Below, piece by piece: positions 17,087 through 26,713 of a stretch of 64,000 nt of DNA. Source of the DNA: Lachnospiraceae bacterium. GTDB taxonomy: Bacteria; Bacillota_A; Clostridia; Lachnospirales; Lachnospiraceae. The stretch is from NCBI GenBank assembly GCA_017561985.1, contig JAFZAZ010000005.1, positions 29,139 to 93,138 on the forward strand, given 5' to 3'. The position numbers and the translations under genes are program-made. Numbering within the stretch: the stretch's first letter is position 1; each line of letters begins with the position of its first letter. Below the pieces are notes generated by a model. That model saw only the letters and a program-made list of their open reading frames with translations, was not told the origin of the DNA and did not search any database.

Positions 17087-19383
17087 ACTTCCTCACCTCC
17101 CCTCAGCGCTTTCTTGACGCTCGTTCCGAACAGGCCCTTGATCTGCTTGCCGGTCACGCGGATAGTGAGCAGAATGAGACCGAGATACAGCGCGACGTAC
17201 TGCCATGACTTAAAGTACGACAGTCTCGAGTTCCAGTCGGGATCGCGGAACAAAAAGTATGCGCAGATCGGCAGAAGCACAAACGCCGGGATCAACGCAA
17301 GGAACATGCGCACGTAGATACCGATGCGGATCACCTTCACCGGAATACCCATGGAACGCATGATGGAAAGGTCTTCCTTGAACGCAAGTATGGTTCTGTG
17401 GCTGCACAGGTTGACGAAAAATGCGATAAACACGATAAACAAAACCCACAGCACCAGATTCATGAATCCGACGATAATCATCTCGATTCGTGTGAGCGCG
17501 TCGGGTTTGAAGGTCTCGTCCGTCGTCACGGCGAGATAACCGTCCTTCGTCATCGCCGCTGCCGCCTTCTTCGCCTGTCTGTTGCTCGAGAACATAAGGC
17601 TGACCTGCGAGTAGGAGTCGCCGATGCTGAGATTCAGCAGCTCTTTCGCAACGTTGGTTCCGACATAGATCGCCGGAAGCTTCAGTACACTCGCGTGAAC
17701 CTGCGGCAAATACGTATCCGAAAACCGCTCACGTCCGAAGCTGATCTCCTTGCTCTTCGACATGTCCCAACTGTCCGTAAAGTCATCATAATATATGCCG
17801 GTATACATGTCGTATTCCCCGTAATATTCATCCCTGCCGCTGCTGCCGAAGGAGAAGTTCGGATTGAACGTAAGCTTCACGTTCTTCGCTGCGGAGATCA
17901 GCGGTGCTGCCGACTTGTCGACCAGGTAAATCTTGTCGGGATCCATGGCTGCACTGACGATGACATAGTATCTGCTGTCCTCGAGATTAACACGATTGCC
18001 GTCGATCTCGAGCTCAATCTGGGTGGAGCCGTCGCGAAGTCCGTACGCAGCAGTCGCCATCTGAAGGCCTTCATCCGTAAAGAGTGCCACCGCAGGCTGT
18101 GTGTTGTCCGGAGTGTACCGGATGCCCACGATCGTAAAATCCGTGTTGCCGATCGTGAGAGTCGGGTAATGGATCTCATTTTCCCCGTACATATCGAGGT
18201 AGTAATACGGGAGATACATGAACACCTCGTCGGCCTTCTCCGGATAGCGTCCGATGTCCGGAGTTCCGTAATCGCCTTCGGCCGTGCAGTAATACACTCC
18301 CCAGTACTCCACCATTTCGCTGTATCCGGGCGTGTTCAGACCGCGGATGCGAACATCCATCATGTAATCGTAGCGGATTCCTTTGATGGCGTTGTAATCA
18401 GACGTGATTTTGTCAAGTTCCTCCTGCGTAAACGCAGAACCGTCCTGATGCGTCACAACCACGCGGCCATCGGTCTGACGGAACACGTACGCCTTTCGGA
18501 ACATCACCATGAAGTTTCCGCACAAGACCGTCGCAATAAAGATGCCGAACGCACCGATGATCATCAAAAGACACAAAAACAGGCTGAGATGCGGCTTGGA
18601 CGTAAAGATAGAGCGGCCGAGCAGAAAACCGTTCGAAAGCGTCGAAAAACGACTCTTCTTCGGCTTCTCCTCTTCACTCTCCGACTTCTCTACACTCTCG
18701 GGTTCACGGATCATGCGGTCCGACTCGATGGCGCTGTCGTAGACACGGATGTGACGCGTCGCGACATCCTCCACCTGATCGAAATTGTGCGTGACCATGA
18801 TCAGCAGCTTGTCCTTCGAGACTTCGCGGAGAAGCGCAACGATCTCCTTCGACGTCTCCGAGTCAAGGTTGCCGGTAGGCTCATCCGCAAGGATGATCGG
18901 GCTGTCCTTGGCGAGCGCACGCGCGATGACGGTACGCTGCTTCTGTCCGCCCGAGAGCTGGCTTCCCTTGTGCCGCATATGCTTGGAGAGACCGACCCTC
19001 TCGATCAGTTCCACCGCACGCTTTCTCCGCGCGATCGGATCCGCAACGCTCATCAAAGCCAGCTCCACGTTCTGCAGAACCGTGAAGCTGTCAATGATGT
19101 TGTAATCCTGGAAAATAAAAGAGATGTAGTCCTGGCGGTACTGTTCCCAATCCGGCTGCAGGTAGTGCGAGGTGGGCTGCTCCTCTATGTAGAGCTCGCC
19201 CTCCTCATAGGTGTCCATACCGCTGATAACGTTGAGAAGCGTGGATTTGCCGCTGCCGGACGCACCGGTGATCGCGACAAACTCTCCCTTCTCGAATGCC
19301 AGATTCACGCCGCGAATACCGACCGCGACGTTGCCTTCCGACACATAAATTTTGCCGATGTTACTCAGCCTGAGAAAAGACAT
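17083..19383 (-). CDS. ABC transporter ATPase-permease, short type (copy 2)
   Basis: A 766-residue ATPase-permease fusion. The ATPase domain (1-225) has GASGSGKST, LSGGQKQRTVIARAL and [14 protein letters not shown]. After a charged linker with KSESEEEKPKKSRFS comes a membrane helix (~270-295), an external domain of ~330 residues rich in Tyr and Asp, and three helices at ~630-655, 675-700 and 720-742. It is 767/766 residues long in both copies of the module. GGAGGAG precedes the ATG by ten bases. Stop overlaps the long-type start by four bases, which implies coupled translation. It shares the FtsX-like topology of its partner but the two are clearly different in sequence, unlike the MacB homodimer. 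Confidence 0.9.
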   Translation of the reverse strand: MSFLRLSNIGKIYVSEGNVAVGIRGVNLAFEKGEFVAITGASGSGKSTLLNVISGMDTYEEGELYIEEQPTSHYLQPDWEQYRQDYISFIFQDYNIIDSFTVLQNVELALMSVADPIARRKRAVELIERVGLSKHMRHKGSQLSGGQKQRTVIARALAKDSPIILADEPTGNLDSETSKEIVALLREVSKDKLLIMVTHNFDQVEDVATRHIRVYDSAIESDRMIREPESVEKSESEEEKPKKSRFSTLSNGFLLGRSIFTSKPHLSLFLCLLMIIGAFGIFIATVLCGNFMVMFRKAYVFRQTDGRVVVTHQDGSAFTQEELDKITSDYNAIKGIRYDYMMDVRIRGLNTPGYSEMVEYWGVYYCTAEGDYGTPDIGRYPEKADEVFMYLPYYYLDMYGENEIHYPTLTIGNTDFTIVGIRYTPDNTQPAVALFTDEGLQMATAAYGLRDGSTQIELEIDGNRVNLEDSRYYVIVSAAMDPDKIYLVDKSAAPLISAAKNVKLTFNPNFSFGSSGRDEYYGEYDMYTGIYYDDFTDSWDMSKSKEISFGRERFSDTYLPQVHASVLKLPAIYVGTNVAKELLNLSIGDSYSQVSLMFSSNRQAKKAAAAMTKDGYLAVTTDETFKPDALTRIEMIIVGFMNLVLWVLFIVFIAFFVNLCSHRTILAFKEDLSIMRSMGIPVKVIRIGIYVRMFLALIPAFVLLPICAYFLFRDPDWNSRLSYFKSWQYVALYLGLILLTIRVTGKQIKGLFGTSVKKALRGGEEV

Positions 19384-19401
19384 GTGTTTTTTTCTCCTCC
19401 C

Positions 19402-22248
19402 TTAAATATCATATTTTGCCAAAATCTCGCTCGGCGTCTTCCGGATCAGACGAAGTATCGGAAGGATACCGCACGGGATGCAAATGACATACAAAAGAAC
19501 GAGCGTGAGTGCTGCCACCCACAGCGGATAATAGATGACCTCCGACGCAACGCCGCCGCTTTCCTGTACATACAAAACCGCTGCCGAGGCAATCAGGTAT
19601 CCGAGCATGACGCTCATGGTAACGACGACGCCGGTCTCCACGGCAAACCGGAACACGATGTTTTTCTTCGACGTTCCGATCGCACGGTAGATACCGATCT
19701 CACGCATCCGTCCCATCACGGTCGAGCGCATGATAAAGTACATGGAGACGCACATCATGACAATGACCGCTGCCCATACAAGAATATATTTTACGAACTC
19801 GCTGCCCATTGAGACAGTCGAACGCTCGAACCGGTCTTCCGGCGTATATATAGTCTTGGGCGAGAACGACGCGTTGTCCTTCAGCAGATTCTTCTCCGGA
19901 GGCGTCACGTACGAAAAATGCTCGTTCAGATACTTCTCGGTCTTCTCCGGATCCGAGGAATACACCTGATAATACAGGGTGTCGAAATCATACGTGTGCG
20001 GAGAGTGACGAAGCACTTCCCGGATCGGCATCGGATATTCCACGCGCTGATAACTGTTGTTAATGCGGCGGCTCGTAAGTCCGACCACACGGCTCAACTT
20101 GTGATAATCATCCGGATGTACGATGACGATCTTGGAGTACGACTCAAACATGCTGTACAGATTCTTGTCCGGATTGAACATGAAGTTGCCGGCAATCTTA
20201 CCGATGAAATCGTAGCGTTTGTCCATGACCTTATTGTACGCCACGTTGAGTTCATCCATGATGATGCTGCTTTGTTCACTGTCAATGTTCGACCAGGATG
20301 CAAATCCGTGTTTAGCGAGGATCTCTTCAAAATTCGGGAGCTGCAGATCGATATACTCCTTTACCTTGACTTTCACATTGTTGATCGTGAACTCCTCGCC
20401 CACTTTGATCTCGGATTCGTCGTAGCCGGTGACGGGACTCGCATAGCGATCTCCGAAGTAGTCAAACTCATAGCTTGCGCTTCTCGTCGGGATATTGCGG
20501 ACAAAGACGCACTCTCCCGGCTTCAGATCGAACGCGTTTGCATAGTCGTCAATCACATTTTCGAAATCACCGAAGAAACAGTAAAGCGAGATGTAATCAA
20601 GCAGTCTGGATGTCACAAACACCGCCGGCTCATCCGCGTCAACAATACCGACGATATGCACGTTCATAGCCGTGTCTGCGATATGGTACGTTCCGATCAT
20701 TCCGAGAAGGTTTTTGTAATCCTTCATGAACTTGTACGGCGCGTCGCGCAGGATCTTGTCAGCCGTCTGTGTCGTGATCACTGCCTCGTTGTCCATGAGA
20801 TTGTCCGTGCGTCCCGCGACAACCTTTCTTCCGGCAACACTGTCCGCAGAGTGGAACGACACCGGAAAATCAAGCCCGGATGTCCTCGAAAAACCACCCT
20901 CATACACTCCCGCCGTATCAAAGCTTGCCATGCGGAAATTCATGGTGTCTTCACCGATCTTCGTGGTGCGTATCTGGGAGCGGACATAGAAGTCCGTGAT
21001 GCCCGAGTCACTGTTTTCCAGCGCCTGCTGCATCTCGGCAGAAATATCCGTTCCTCCCGCATATACGAGGAATACATTGTTGTTGTATCGCTCGCGGATC
21101 TCGATGCGCTTGCGGATTCCGGTTGCGCAATATGCCGTGATAAACACGATCGCTGCGCCGAACAGAGCAAGGCACAGGCGAAGCAGCTTTTTGCTCCGCT
21201 GCCTCATGATATTGCGGTAATTGGAAGTGAAACCGTCACGGAGCGTCTTGCGGAAGCGGAACAGCTTGCCGTACTCCTTCCCCTCGATCGGAGGAAGTTT
21301 CGACATGTCGATCTCCTTCTCCTTCCGCTCCATCTCCTCGCTCTCGCTGAATACGCCCTCGCGAAGCTTGACCTCGCTGGAATCATCCAGCACAGTCACT
21401 TTCGGCGTATTCACCTGGATATAGAGTCTGCCGCCCTTGTTGACGAGCGTGATCTTGACAGGGTTCTCCGGAGTTTCACCGTAGATGTCGAGCTCGGTAT
21501 CCGCGTCGCTCTTCGTTCTGTGAGCGAGCTCACCGAGGAAAATCTCATTTTTCTTCTTGGCTGCGTAACCGTTCGCATCCTCATTTTCATGAATTGATAC
21601 GATCTTGCCGTCCTTGAGTTCGACCACGGTATCGCAGTAGCTGTCGACAAGGTCTGCCTCGTGCGTAACCAGAAGGACAAGACAATTGCGCGACATTACC
21701 TTCAGGATGTCCATCACGAGGATGGTGTTCGTCTCGTCGAGGTTTCCGGTCGGCTCATCCGCGAGGATGACCGAAGGGTTCTTGACGATCGCGCGTGCGA
21801 TCGCGACGCGCTGCTGCTGGCCTCCGGAGAGCGTATCCGGAAGGCGGTTGCTGTATTTGTCCATGCCGACGCCCGCAAGCGCGGCAGTCACGCGTTCGGA
21901 GATCTCCTTCTCGTCCTGCATGCCGCACAGACGAAGGGCATCCGCCACATTTTCCGCAACCGTTTCGTCGCGGTTCAGGCTGTAGTTCTGGAAAATAACA
22001 CCGATCTCGCGGTTGCGAACGATCGCGTCGTCCGTACGCATCGCCTTATCGTTGATGGTGACCGTTCCGCTGTTTTGCGAATCAAGTCCGCCGATGACGT
22101 TGAGCAGTGTCGTCTTACCGCAGCCGCTGGGTCCGAAGATCGCAACCATTCCGGTGTCGGGAAGATCGAGCGTAACGTCGTTGATCACGTGGATCTCATT
22201 CATGTTTCCACGGTTGAAATATTTATCGAGATGTTGAATGCGGATCAA
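19402..22248 (-). CDS. ABC transporter ATPase-permease, long type (copy 1)
   Basis: A 948-residue paralogue of the gene at 14342-17086. The ATPase domain is nearly the same in motif content ([31 protein letters not shown]), and the linker keeps the [18 protein letters not shown] segment and a [16 protein letters not shown] stretch before the first helix. The external domain is much more diverged and about 35 residues longer, which suggests a different ligand. Three C-terminal helices end in [13 protein letters not shown], identical to the tail of the other copy. The start overlaps the stop of the preceding short-type gene (ATGA). Confidence 0.9.
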   Translation of the reverse strand: MIRIQHLDKYFNRGNMNEIHVINDVTLDLPDTGMVAIFGPSGCGKTTLLNVIGGLDSQNSGTVTINDKAMRTDDAIVRNREIGVIFQNYSLNRDETVAENVADALRLCGMQDEKEISERVTAALAGVGMDKYSNRLPDTLSGGQQQRVAIARAIVKNPSVILADEPTGNLDETNTILVMDILKVMSRNCLVLLVTHEADLVDSYCDTVVELKDGKIVSIHENEDANGYAAKKKNEIFLGELAHRTKSDADTELDIYGETPENPVKITLVNKGGRLYIQVNTPKVTVLDDSSEVKLREGVFSESEEMERKEKEIDMSKLPPIEGKEYGKLFRFRKTLRDGFTSNYRNIMRQRSKKLLRLCLALFGAAIVFITAYCATGIRKRIEIRERYNNNVFLVYAGGTDISAEMQQALENSDSGITDFYVRSQIRTTKIGEDTMNFRMASFDTAGVYEGGFSRTSGLDFPVSFHSADSVAGRKVVAGRTDNLMDNEAVITTQTADKILRDAPYKFMKDYKNLLGMIGTYHIADTAMNVHIVGIVDADEPAVFVTSRLLDYISLYCFFGDFENVIDDYANAFDLKPGECVFVRNIPTRSASYEFDYFGDRYASPVTGYDESEIKVGEEFTINNVKVKVKEYIDLQLPNFEEILAKHGFASWSNIDSEQSSIIMDELNVAYNKVMDKRYDFIGKIAGNFMFNPDKNLYSMFESYSKIVIVHPDDYHKLSRVVGLTSRRINNSYQRVEYPMPIREVLRHSPHTYDFDTLYYQVYSSDPEKTEKYLNEHFSYVTPPEKNLLKDNASFSPKTIYTPEDRFERSTVSMGSEFVKYILVWAAVIVMMCVSMYFIMRSTVMGRMREIGIYRAIGTSKKNIVFRFAVETGVVVTMSVMLGYLIASAAVLYVQESGGVASEVIYYPLWVAALTLVLLYVICIPCGILPILRLIRKTPSEILAKYDI

Positions 22249-24530
22249 TTTTCAGCACCCCCTCTCAACGACTTCTTGACACTTTGCGAGAACAGCTTTC
22301 GGCATTGCCTTCGCGTCACGAACAGTGTAAGGAGTATAAGACCTGCAAAGATTATCACATAATGCCACGTATGGAGGTACATCAGCTGCCGGTTCAGTTT
22401 CGGCGAGCGGTATACGTAGTATGCAAGCACAGGCACTGTGATGAACGCGGGGATCAGCGCAAGATACATGCGGACATAAATGCCGATCCGGATGATCTTC
22501 GTAGGAATTCCCATGGAGCGCATGATCGCCATATCGTCGCGGAAGGTGCTGACGGCACGCCCGCTGCAGAGGTTGATGAAGAACGCGAGGAATGCGATCG
22601 CAACCAGCCACAGGAGGCCCTGTACACCTGCCGTGATCAGCGAATCGATCAGCGTTCCGACGCTCTGCTTGTATGTATCTTCCGAGGTGAGCGCAACGAA
22701 GGAATTCTCGTTGAGATCCTTGGCTGCGTTGACCGCCTGCTTCTCCGTATCGAAGAGAAGTGTCGCCTGGAAATAGTTCACAGCGCCGACCGTATCGAGC
22801 ATTTCCCGTGCAAGATCGGGGCTGATATAGACATGTACGTTCGTCGGGTTGTTGTCCACAACCTGAACTCCGTCGTACTTGTTAAGTATATTCTCTTTCG
22901 CAATATCGATGTAGCACGCATTTCCGATGTGGTCATGTCCCTGGTTCACAAGGCTGTTTGCTCTCTTGAGCGCCATGAACGCTCTGAGCGTAACCGTGAT
23001 CTCGGGATTCAGCGCATTATTTCTCACTCCTGCGTCCGAAAAATAGATCGATCTCTCGGGCATGTGATCACCGACATGGAACAGCGCAAATCTTGTTTCA
23101 AACAATTCGTACTCGTACCGGATGGTATCTTCCTGCATGTTCGCAAACGCACCGAGATCCAGCGCATAGCCGGCGCTCGCGCGGTCAAAGCCCTCTCTGG
23201 TGAGGACCGCCTGTGCGGTTTCGCTGCTGTCGAGGAAGAACTTCACGCCAACGATCCTAAAGTTGGCGGCACCGATCTCAAGCACCTTACCCGCCGCATA
23301 TCGGGGCGTATAATTCTCCTTGAGATACAGCGGAAGGTACAGAAACGCCTCCGCGTCATTTTCCGGATATCTGCCGTAGTCGGGTGTTCCGTAATCGCGT
23401 CCGAAGGTACACGTAAACGTTCCGTACGAATCTCCGTCGATGGTTTTCCCCTCGGCGGCGTCCTCGGTGTACTCCCAGTCGTTCATGAGGCCTTCGATCC
23501 GGCAGTCATAAAGATAGTCGAACTTCACACTGTCCTTTGCACCGTACTTCTTCTTAAGGGCCTCCAACTCTTCTAGGGTGACCGGTGTCTCGGAGTAGTG
23601 AACGAACGCAACTCTTCCGTCTTCATACCGGAAGAAACGGTTGCTTTTGAACGCGTTTACAAAGTCTCCGAGGAATGTCGTGACAAAGAAGATCGCAACC
23701 GCACCGATCATCATCAAAAGGCACAGGTAAATACTCAGATGCGGCTTTGCAAAGAAGACGGAGCGGCCGAGCAAAAAGCCGTTCGTCACGCTGTTGATGC
23801 GCTTTGTCGACGGAACCGGTTCATTTTCCGAAGCCTCCTCCAACTTCGTCTCAACGAGCGTATGGTCCGACTCGATGCTTCCGTCGTACACGCGGATGTG
23901 GCGCGTTGCGACGTCCTCGACCTGGTCAAAGTTGTGCGTGACGATGATCAGAAGCTTATCCTTCGACACTTCACGGAGCAGCTTGATGATCTCCTTCGAC
24001 GTCTCGGAGTCGAGGTTGCCGGTAGGCTCGTCCGCAAGGATGATCGGGCTGTCCTTCGCAAGCGCACGCGCAATAACGGTGCGCTGTTTCTGCCCACCGG
24101 AGAGATGGCTTCCCTTATGCCTCATGTGGCTGCGAAGTCCGACACGATCGATCAGTTCGATCGCGCGGCGTCTGCGCTCGATCGGATCCGTGATCGTCAT
24201 CAGCGCAAGTTCCACATTCTGAAGCACCGTAAAGCTGTCGATGATATTGTAATCCTGGAAAATAAAAGAGATATACTTCTGACGGTACTCTTCCCAGTCC
24301 GTCTGAAGATAATGCGACGTGGGCTGCCCTTCGACATAGAGCTCGCCCTCCTCATAGGTGTCCATGCCGCTCAACACGTTGAGAAGCGTGGACTTGCCGC
24401 TTCCGGACGCACCGGTAATCGCGACAAATTCACCCTGTTCAAACGACAGATTAACGCCGCGGATTCCGACCGCGACGTTGTTCTCGGAAACATAGATCTT
24501 GCCTATGTTTTCCAATTTCAACAGACTCAT
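22245..24530 (-). CDS. ABC transporter ATPase-permease, short type (copy 1)
   Basis: A 761-residue paralogue of 17083-19383 and first gene of the four-gene ABC block. Motifs: [38 protein letters not shown]; the linker TKLEEASENEPVPS precedes the first membrane helix. Four predicted helices as in copy 2. I start it at 24530 (MSLLKLENIGKIYV), because this aligns with copy 2 and GGGG lies eight bases upstream; ATGs at 24536 and 24545-24548 are possible. The external domain is diverged from copy 2. No promoter is obvious between it and the SGNH gene upstream. Confidence 0.88.
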   Translation of the reverse strand: MSLLKLENIGKIYVSENNVAVGIRGVNLSFEQGEFVAITGASGSGKSTLLNVLSGMDTYEEGELYVEGQPTSHYLQTDWEEYRQKYISFIFQDYNIIDSFTVLQNVELALMTITDPIERRRRAIELIDRVGLRSHMRHKGSHLSGGQKQRTVIARALAKDSPIILADEPTGNLDSETSKEIIKLLREVSKDKLLIIVTHNFDQVEDVATRHIRVYDGSIESDHTLVETKLEEASENEPVPSTKRINSVTNGFLLGRSVFFAKPHLSIYLCLLMMIGAVAIFFVTTFLGDFVNAFKSNRFFRYEDGRVAFVHYSETPVTLEELEALKKKYGAKDSVKFDYLYDCRIEGLMNDWEYTEDAAEGKTIDGDSYGTFTCTFGRDYGTPDYGRYPENDAEAFLYLPLYLKENYTPRYAAGKVLEIGAANFRIVGVKFFLDSSETAQAVLTREGFDRASAGYALDLGAFANMQEDTIRYEYELFETRFALFHVGDHMPERSIYFSDAGVRNNALNPEITVTLRAFMALKRANSLVNQGHDHIGNACYIDIAKENILNKYDGVQVVDNNPTNVHVYISPDLAREMLDTVGAVNYFQATLLFDTEKQAVNAAKDLNENSFVALTSEDTYKQSVGTLIDSLITAGVQGLLWLVAIAFLAFFINLCSGRAVSTFRDDMAIMRSMGIPTKIIRIGIYVRMYLALIPAFITVPVLAYYVYRSPKLNRQLMYLHTWHYVIIFAGLILLTLFVTRRQCRKLFSQSVKKSLRGGAEN

Positions 24531-24593
24531 ATTCATGTCCCCCATCAAATCGCCGGCATGTGGAAGACCGGCACCACAGTAGCACCCGGAGAA

Positions 24594-25706
24594 CTATAGG
24601 TTCTCCGAAATTATTTTTTTCGCGCGCCGTATGATCGCATCGGCAGCTCTCCTGTGAGAAAGCGTACCAGGGTGGCATCGCGCGCCGAATGCACCCTCTT
24701 TCGTGTCAGGCAGCCTGAGGTAGCCGACACGTCTGTCCCCGCTTGCGCGGCGGTATTTTGCGACCGCAGCCCTTACCGCCGATTCCATTTCGGTCCCGAG
24801 CATGCCGTACACCCACAGAAGATACGCATCGGGATGTACGCTCCGCAATTTGTTGAGAAAGCTTACCGCAGCGTCCGTGAACAACACAAGACTCTCTTCG
24901 TCGGGCTTTCCGTCAGCACCTTTCCGAAGCTTGTACGTCTTCCCTGTCACAGGGTCCGTATACGCCTCGGAGTTCAGCGCACCGCCGTCGTTAGTCCCGA
25001 GATTGATAACAGCAACCTCCGGGGAAAATGCACTGAAATCGTACGGCTCGAGCGAACCGCACACACCTCTCATGCTTCCGTCCTCTGCACTCTCTCCGAC
25101 AAGCGCGCAAACGCTGTCGTAAATGCCCGGAACGCTCATGTGAGGATCGTTGTTATATCCGCAATACACGCCCCAGCCGCTCTGAGAAACGACCTGGTAA
25201 TCTGCAAAAAGAGCCTCTGCAGTCATGAATGCGTAGTTGTTCCAGCCGGAAAAAAGCTGTGCAACCCAATCATTTTCCGAAAGAGCACCGATCGCTCCTT
25301 CGCCTGAGGTGATTGAGTCGCCGATGAACACCATGCGGTGCTCCGCCTCCGGCACAGGCAGAATCTCGCCGTCCGTATCCACATCCGTAAGACGAATGTA
25401 ATTCGGCCCGTCGCCGCCCATCGGCTGGACCTCCTTTAAGATACATACGTTTTTTACCTCCGATGCGTTGCGGTTTTGGAAAATAATAATTTCATTTTCC
25501 CCGCGAAGCAGCGGCATACGGCACGTAAGCGCGCGGTTCACCAAGACGGCGATCCACTGCTCCTGTCCTCCGTACGCTGCCTCGATGCGCACCGTAAGGC
25601 GTGACGCCCGGACATTCATCTCATAGCGGCTTCCGGTCCAAAACAATACGTCCGGCGCCTCCTTCGATGTTCTTCCGAGCACTTTGATCCCGGCGGGAAT
25701 CCCCAT
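24594..25706 (-). CDS. SGNH/GDSL esterase, carbohydrate esterase 2-like
   Basis: A 370-residue two-domain esterase. Residues 1-115 are beta-rich, as in the jelly-roll domain of CE2 acetyl-xylan/glucomannan deacetylases. Residues 120-370 are an SGNH hydrolase: FIGDSITSGEG (nucleophile Ser), a Gly-rich SGWGVYCG region, NLGTNDG (Asn of block III), and a late HP segment, GARCHPGTLSHRRAAD, bearing the catalytic His. There is no signal peptide, so it acts in the cytoplasm, as some gut clostridial CE2 enzymes do on imported oligosaccharides. The start at 25706 has AAGGTGG seven bases upstream. A GGAGAAC/GTTCTCC hairpin overlaps the stop codon. Its neighbour is a G3E GTPase 34 bases upstream. Confidence 0.85.
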   Translation of the reverse strand: MGIPAGIKVLGRTSKEAPDVLFWTGSRYEMNVRASRLTVRIEAAYGGQEQWIAVLVNRALTCRMPLLRGENEIIIFQNRNASEVKNVCILKEVQPMGGDGPNYIRLTDVDTDGEILPVPEAEHRMVFIGDSITSGEGAIGALSENDWVAQLFSGWNNYAFMTAEALFADYQVVSQSGWGVYCGYNNDPHMSVPGIYDSVCALVGESAEDGSMRGVCGSLEPYDFSAFSPEVAVINLGTNDGGALNSEAYTDPVTGKTYKLRKGADGKPDEESLVLFTDAAVSFLNKLRSVHPDAYLLWVYGMLGTEMESAVRAAVAKYRRASGDRRVGYLRLPDTKEGAFGARCHPGTLSHRRAADAIIRRAKKIISENL

Positions 25707-25740
25707 ACTGCCACCTTTCCAAATGCCTTGCGGCCTGATT

Positions 25741-26691
25741 TTACGAAAAATAGATCATCGGGTCGGCAGGTTCCTTCGCGGGAACCATGCTCGTGATGTA
25801 CAAAACGACGCCCTTGCCTTTGTACTCGCGCATGCGCTGTACGCGGACATTTGCCGTAACGGTGAACCACATGCGGCTTCTGAGCGAATCCGGGTCAACC
25901 GCCGCGGGAAGCTTAGCGAGGAATCCGGAAAATTGCGTATCCTCGGCGCAGCATGCCATCACCATACGGCCGGGCACGATGTAGCCCTTCGGAAGCCTCG
26001 GCGATACATAGAGCATCGCGAGAAACGTGAGCGTCTTGCCGTCGTATTTTTCGGGATATTCCGAGGCATCCATGTACCAGATGCCGTAGTCATCGTCCGT
26101 GATGGTCAGCTGCTGCTGTGTGATGTCGTACGGAAGCTCATCCTCAAAATCTCCCGCGTCCTTGCCGTCTGCGCGCTCGTACGAGATCTGCGCCTTACGG
26201 TTCACCGACTTGATGCTCCGGCGGATCAGCGAACGGTCGGTGTTATCGTCGCAGCGGTTTACGATCACCGCATCCGAATAGCGCACCTCATCGAGGATCA
26301 TCGACCGCATGTTGGCAAGATACATCGGGAACGTCGTCGAATCCATCATCGTGATGACCTGCGCCATGCGCCAGTCCTCGGGCAAATCAATGTCAAACAG
26401 ATCCACCAGCTTCCACATTCCGTTCCATTCGATCAATATCATGTTCGGATCGTAGAAATCCGTAATCTGACGAAGGAAAACGTCCGTAAGCTGCTCCTTC
26501 TCCTCCACGGTCAGAATGCTTACGCCCTTCTTCGAGAGAGCGATCTCGTCGAGCTCCTCCTCACCCTCCTCGCAGAGGATGACCAGAACCCGGCCGCCCG
26601 CAAGAAACTGCGGATCGCTCAATGTATCGCGGATAAACGATGTCTTTCCGCTGTCAAGAAAGCCGTTTATGACAAATACGGGCTTTTCCAT
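25741..26691 (-). CDS. G3E GTPase (CobW-like), second copy without CxCC
   Basis: A 316-residue G3E-family GTPase related to CobW/UreG/HypB metallochaperones. Walker A is GFLDSGKTSF (residues ~8-17), and an IVNRCDD motif stands for NKxD. The conserved CxCC metal site found after switch I in its neighbour is missing, the region reading ILTVEEKEQLTD instead, and no His-rich stretch is present. The C-terminal ~100 residues contain the TFLAMLYVSPRLPKGYIVPGR region of a CobW-C-like or permease-associated family (TIGR03943 type is possible). AAGGAA precedes the ATG at 26691 by seven bases. It is coded just 22 bases after its His-rich paralogue, so the two probably work together. Confidence 0.82.
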   Translation of the reverse strand: MEKPVFVINGFLDSGKTSFIRDTLSDPQFLAGGRVLVILCEEGEEELDEIALSKKGVSILTVEEKEQLTDVFLRQITDFYDPNMILIEWNGMWKLVDLFDIDLPEDWRMAQVITMMDSTTFPMYLANMRSMILDEVRYSDAVIVNRCDDNTDRSLIRRSIKSVNRKAQISYERADGKDAGDFEDELPYDITQQQLTITDDDYGIWYMDASEYPEKYDGKTLTFLAMLYVSPRLPKGYIVPGRMVMACCAEDTQFSGFLAKLPAAVDPDSLRSRMWFTVTANVRVQRMREYKGKGVVLYITSMVPAKEPADPMIYFS

Positions 26692-26713
26692 AGTGCTGTT
26701 CCTTTCTGTCACG

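Noticed and set aside
17398..19812. An 804-codon open frame on the plus strand across the ABC genes
   Set aside because: Antisense to well-defined ATPase motifs; composition is Arg/His/Val-rich and no domain is recognisable.
24588..24607. GGAGAAC/GTTCTCC hairpin as a terminator before the ABC genes
   Set aside because: It overlaps the esterase stop codon and lacks a T-run; it lies after the ABC promoter-proximal gene start in the wrong place to end the esterase and leave the ABC genes untouched.
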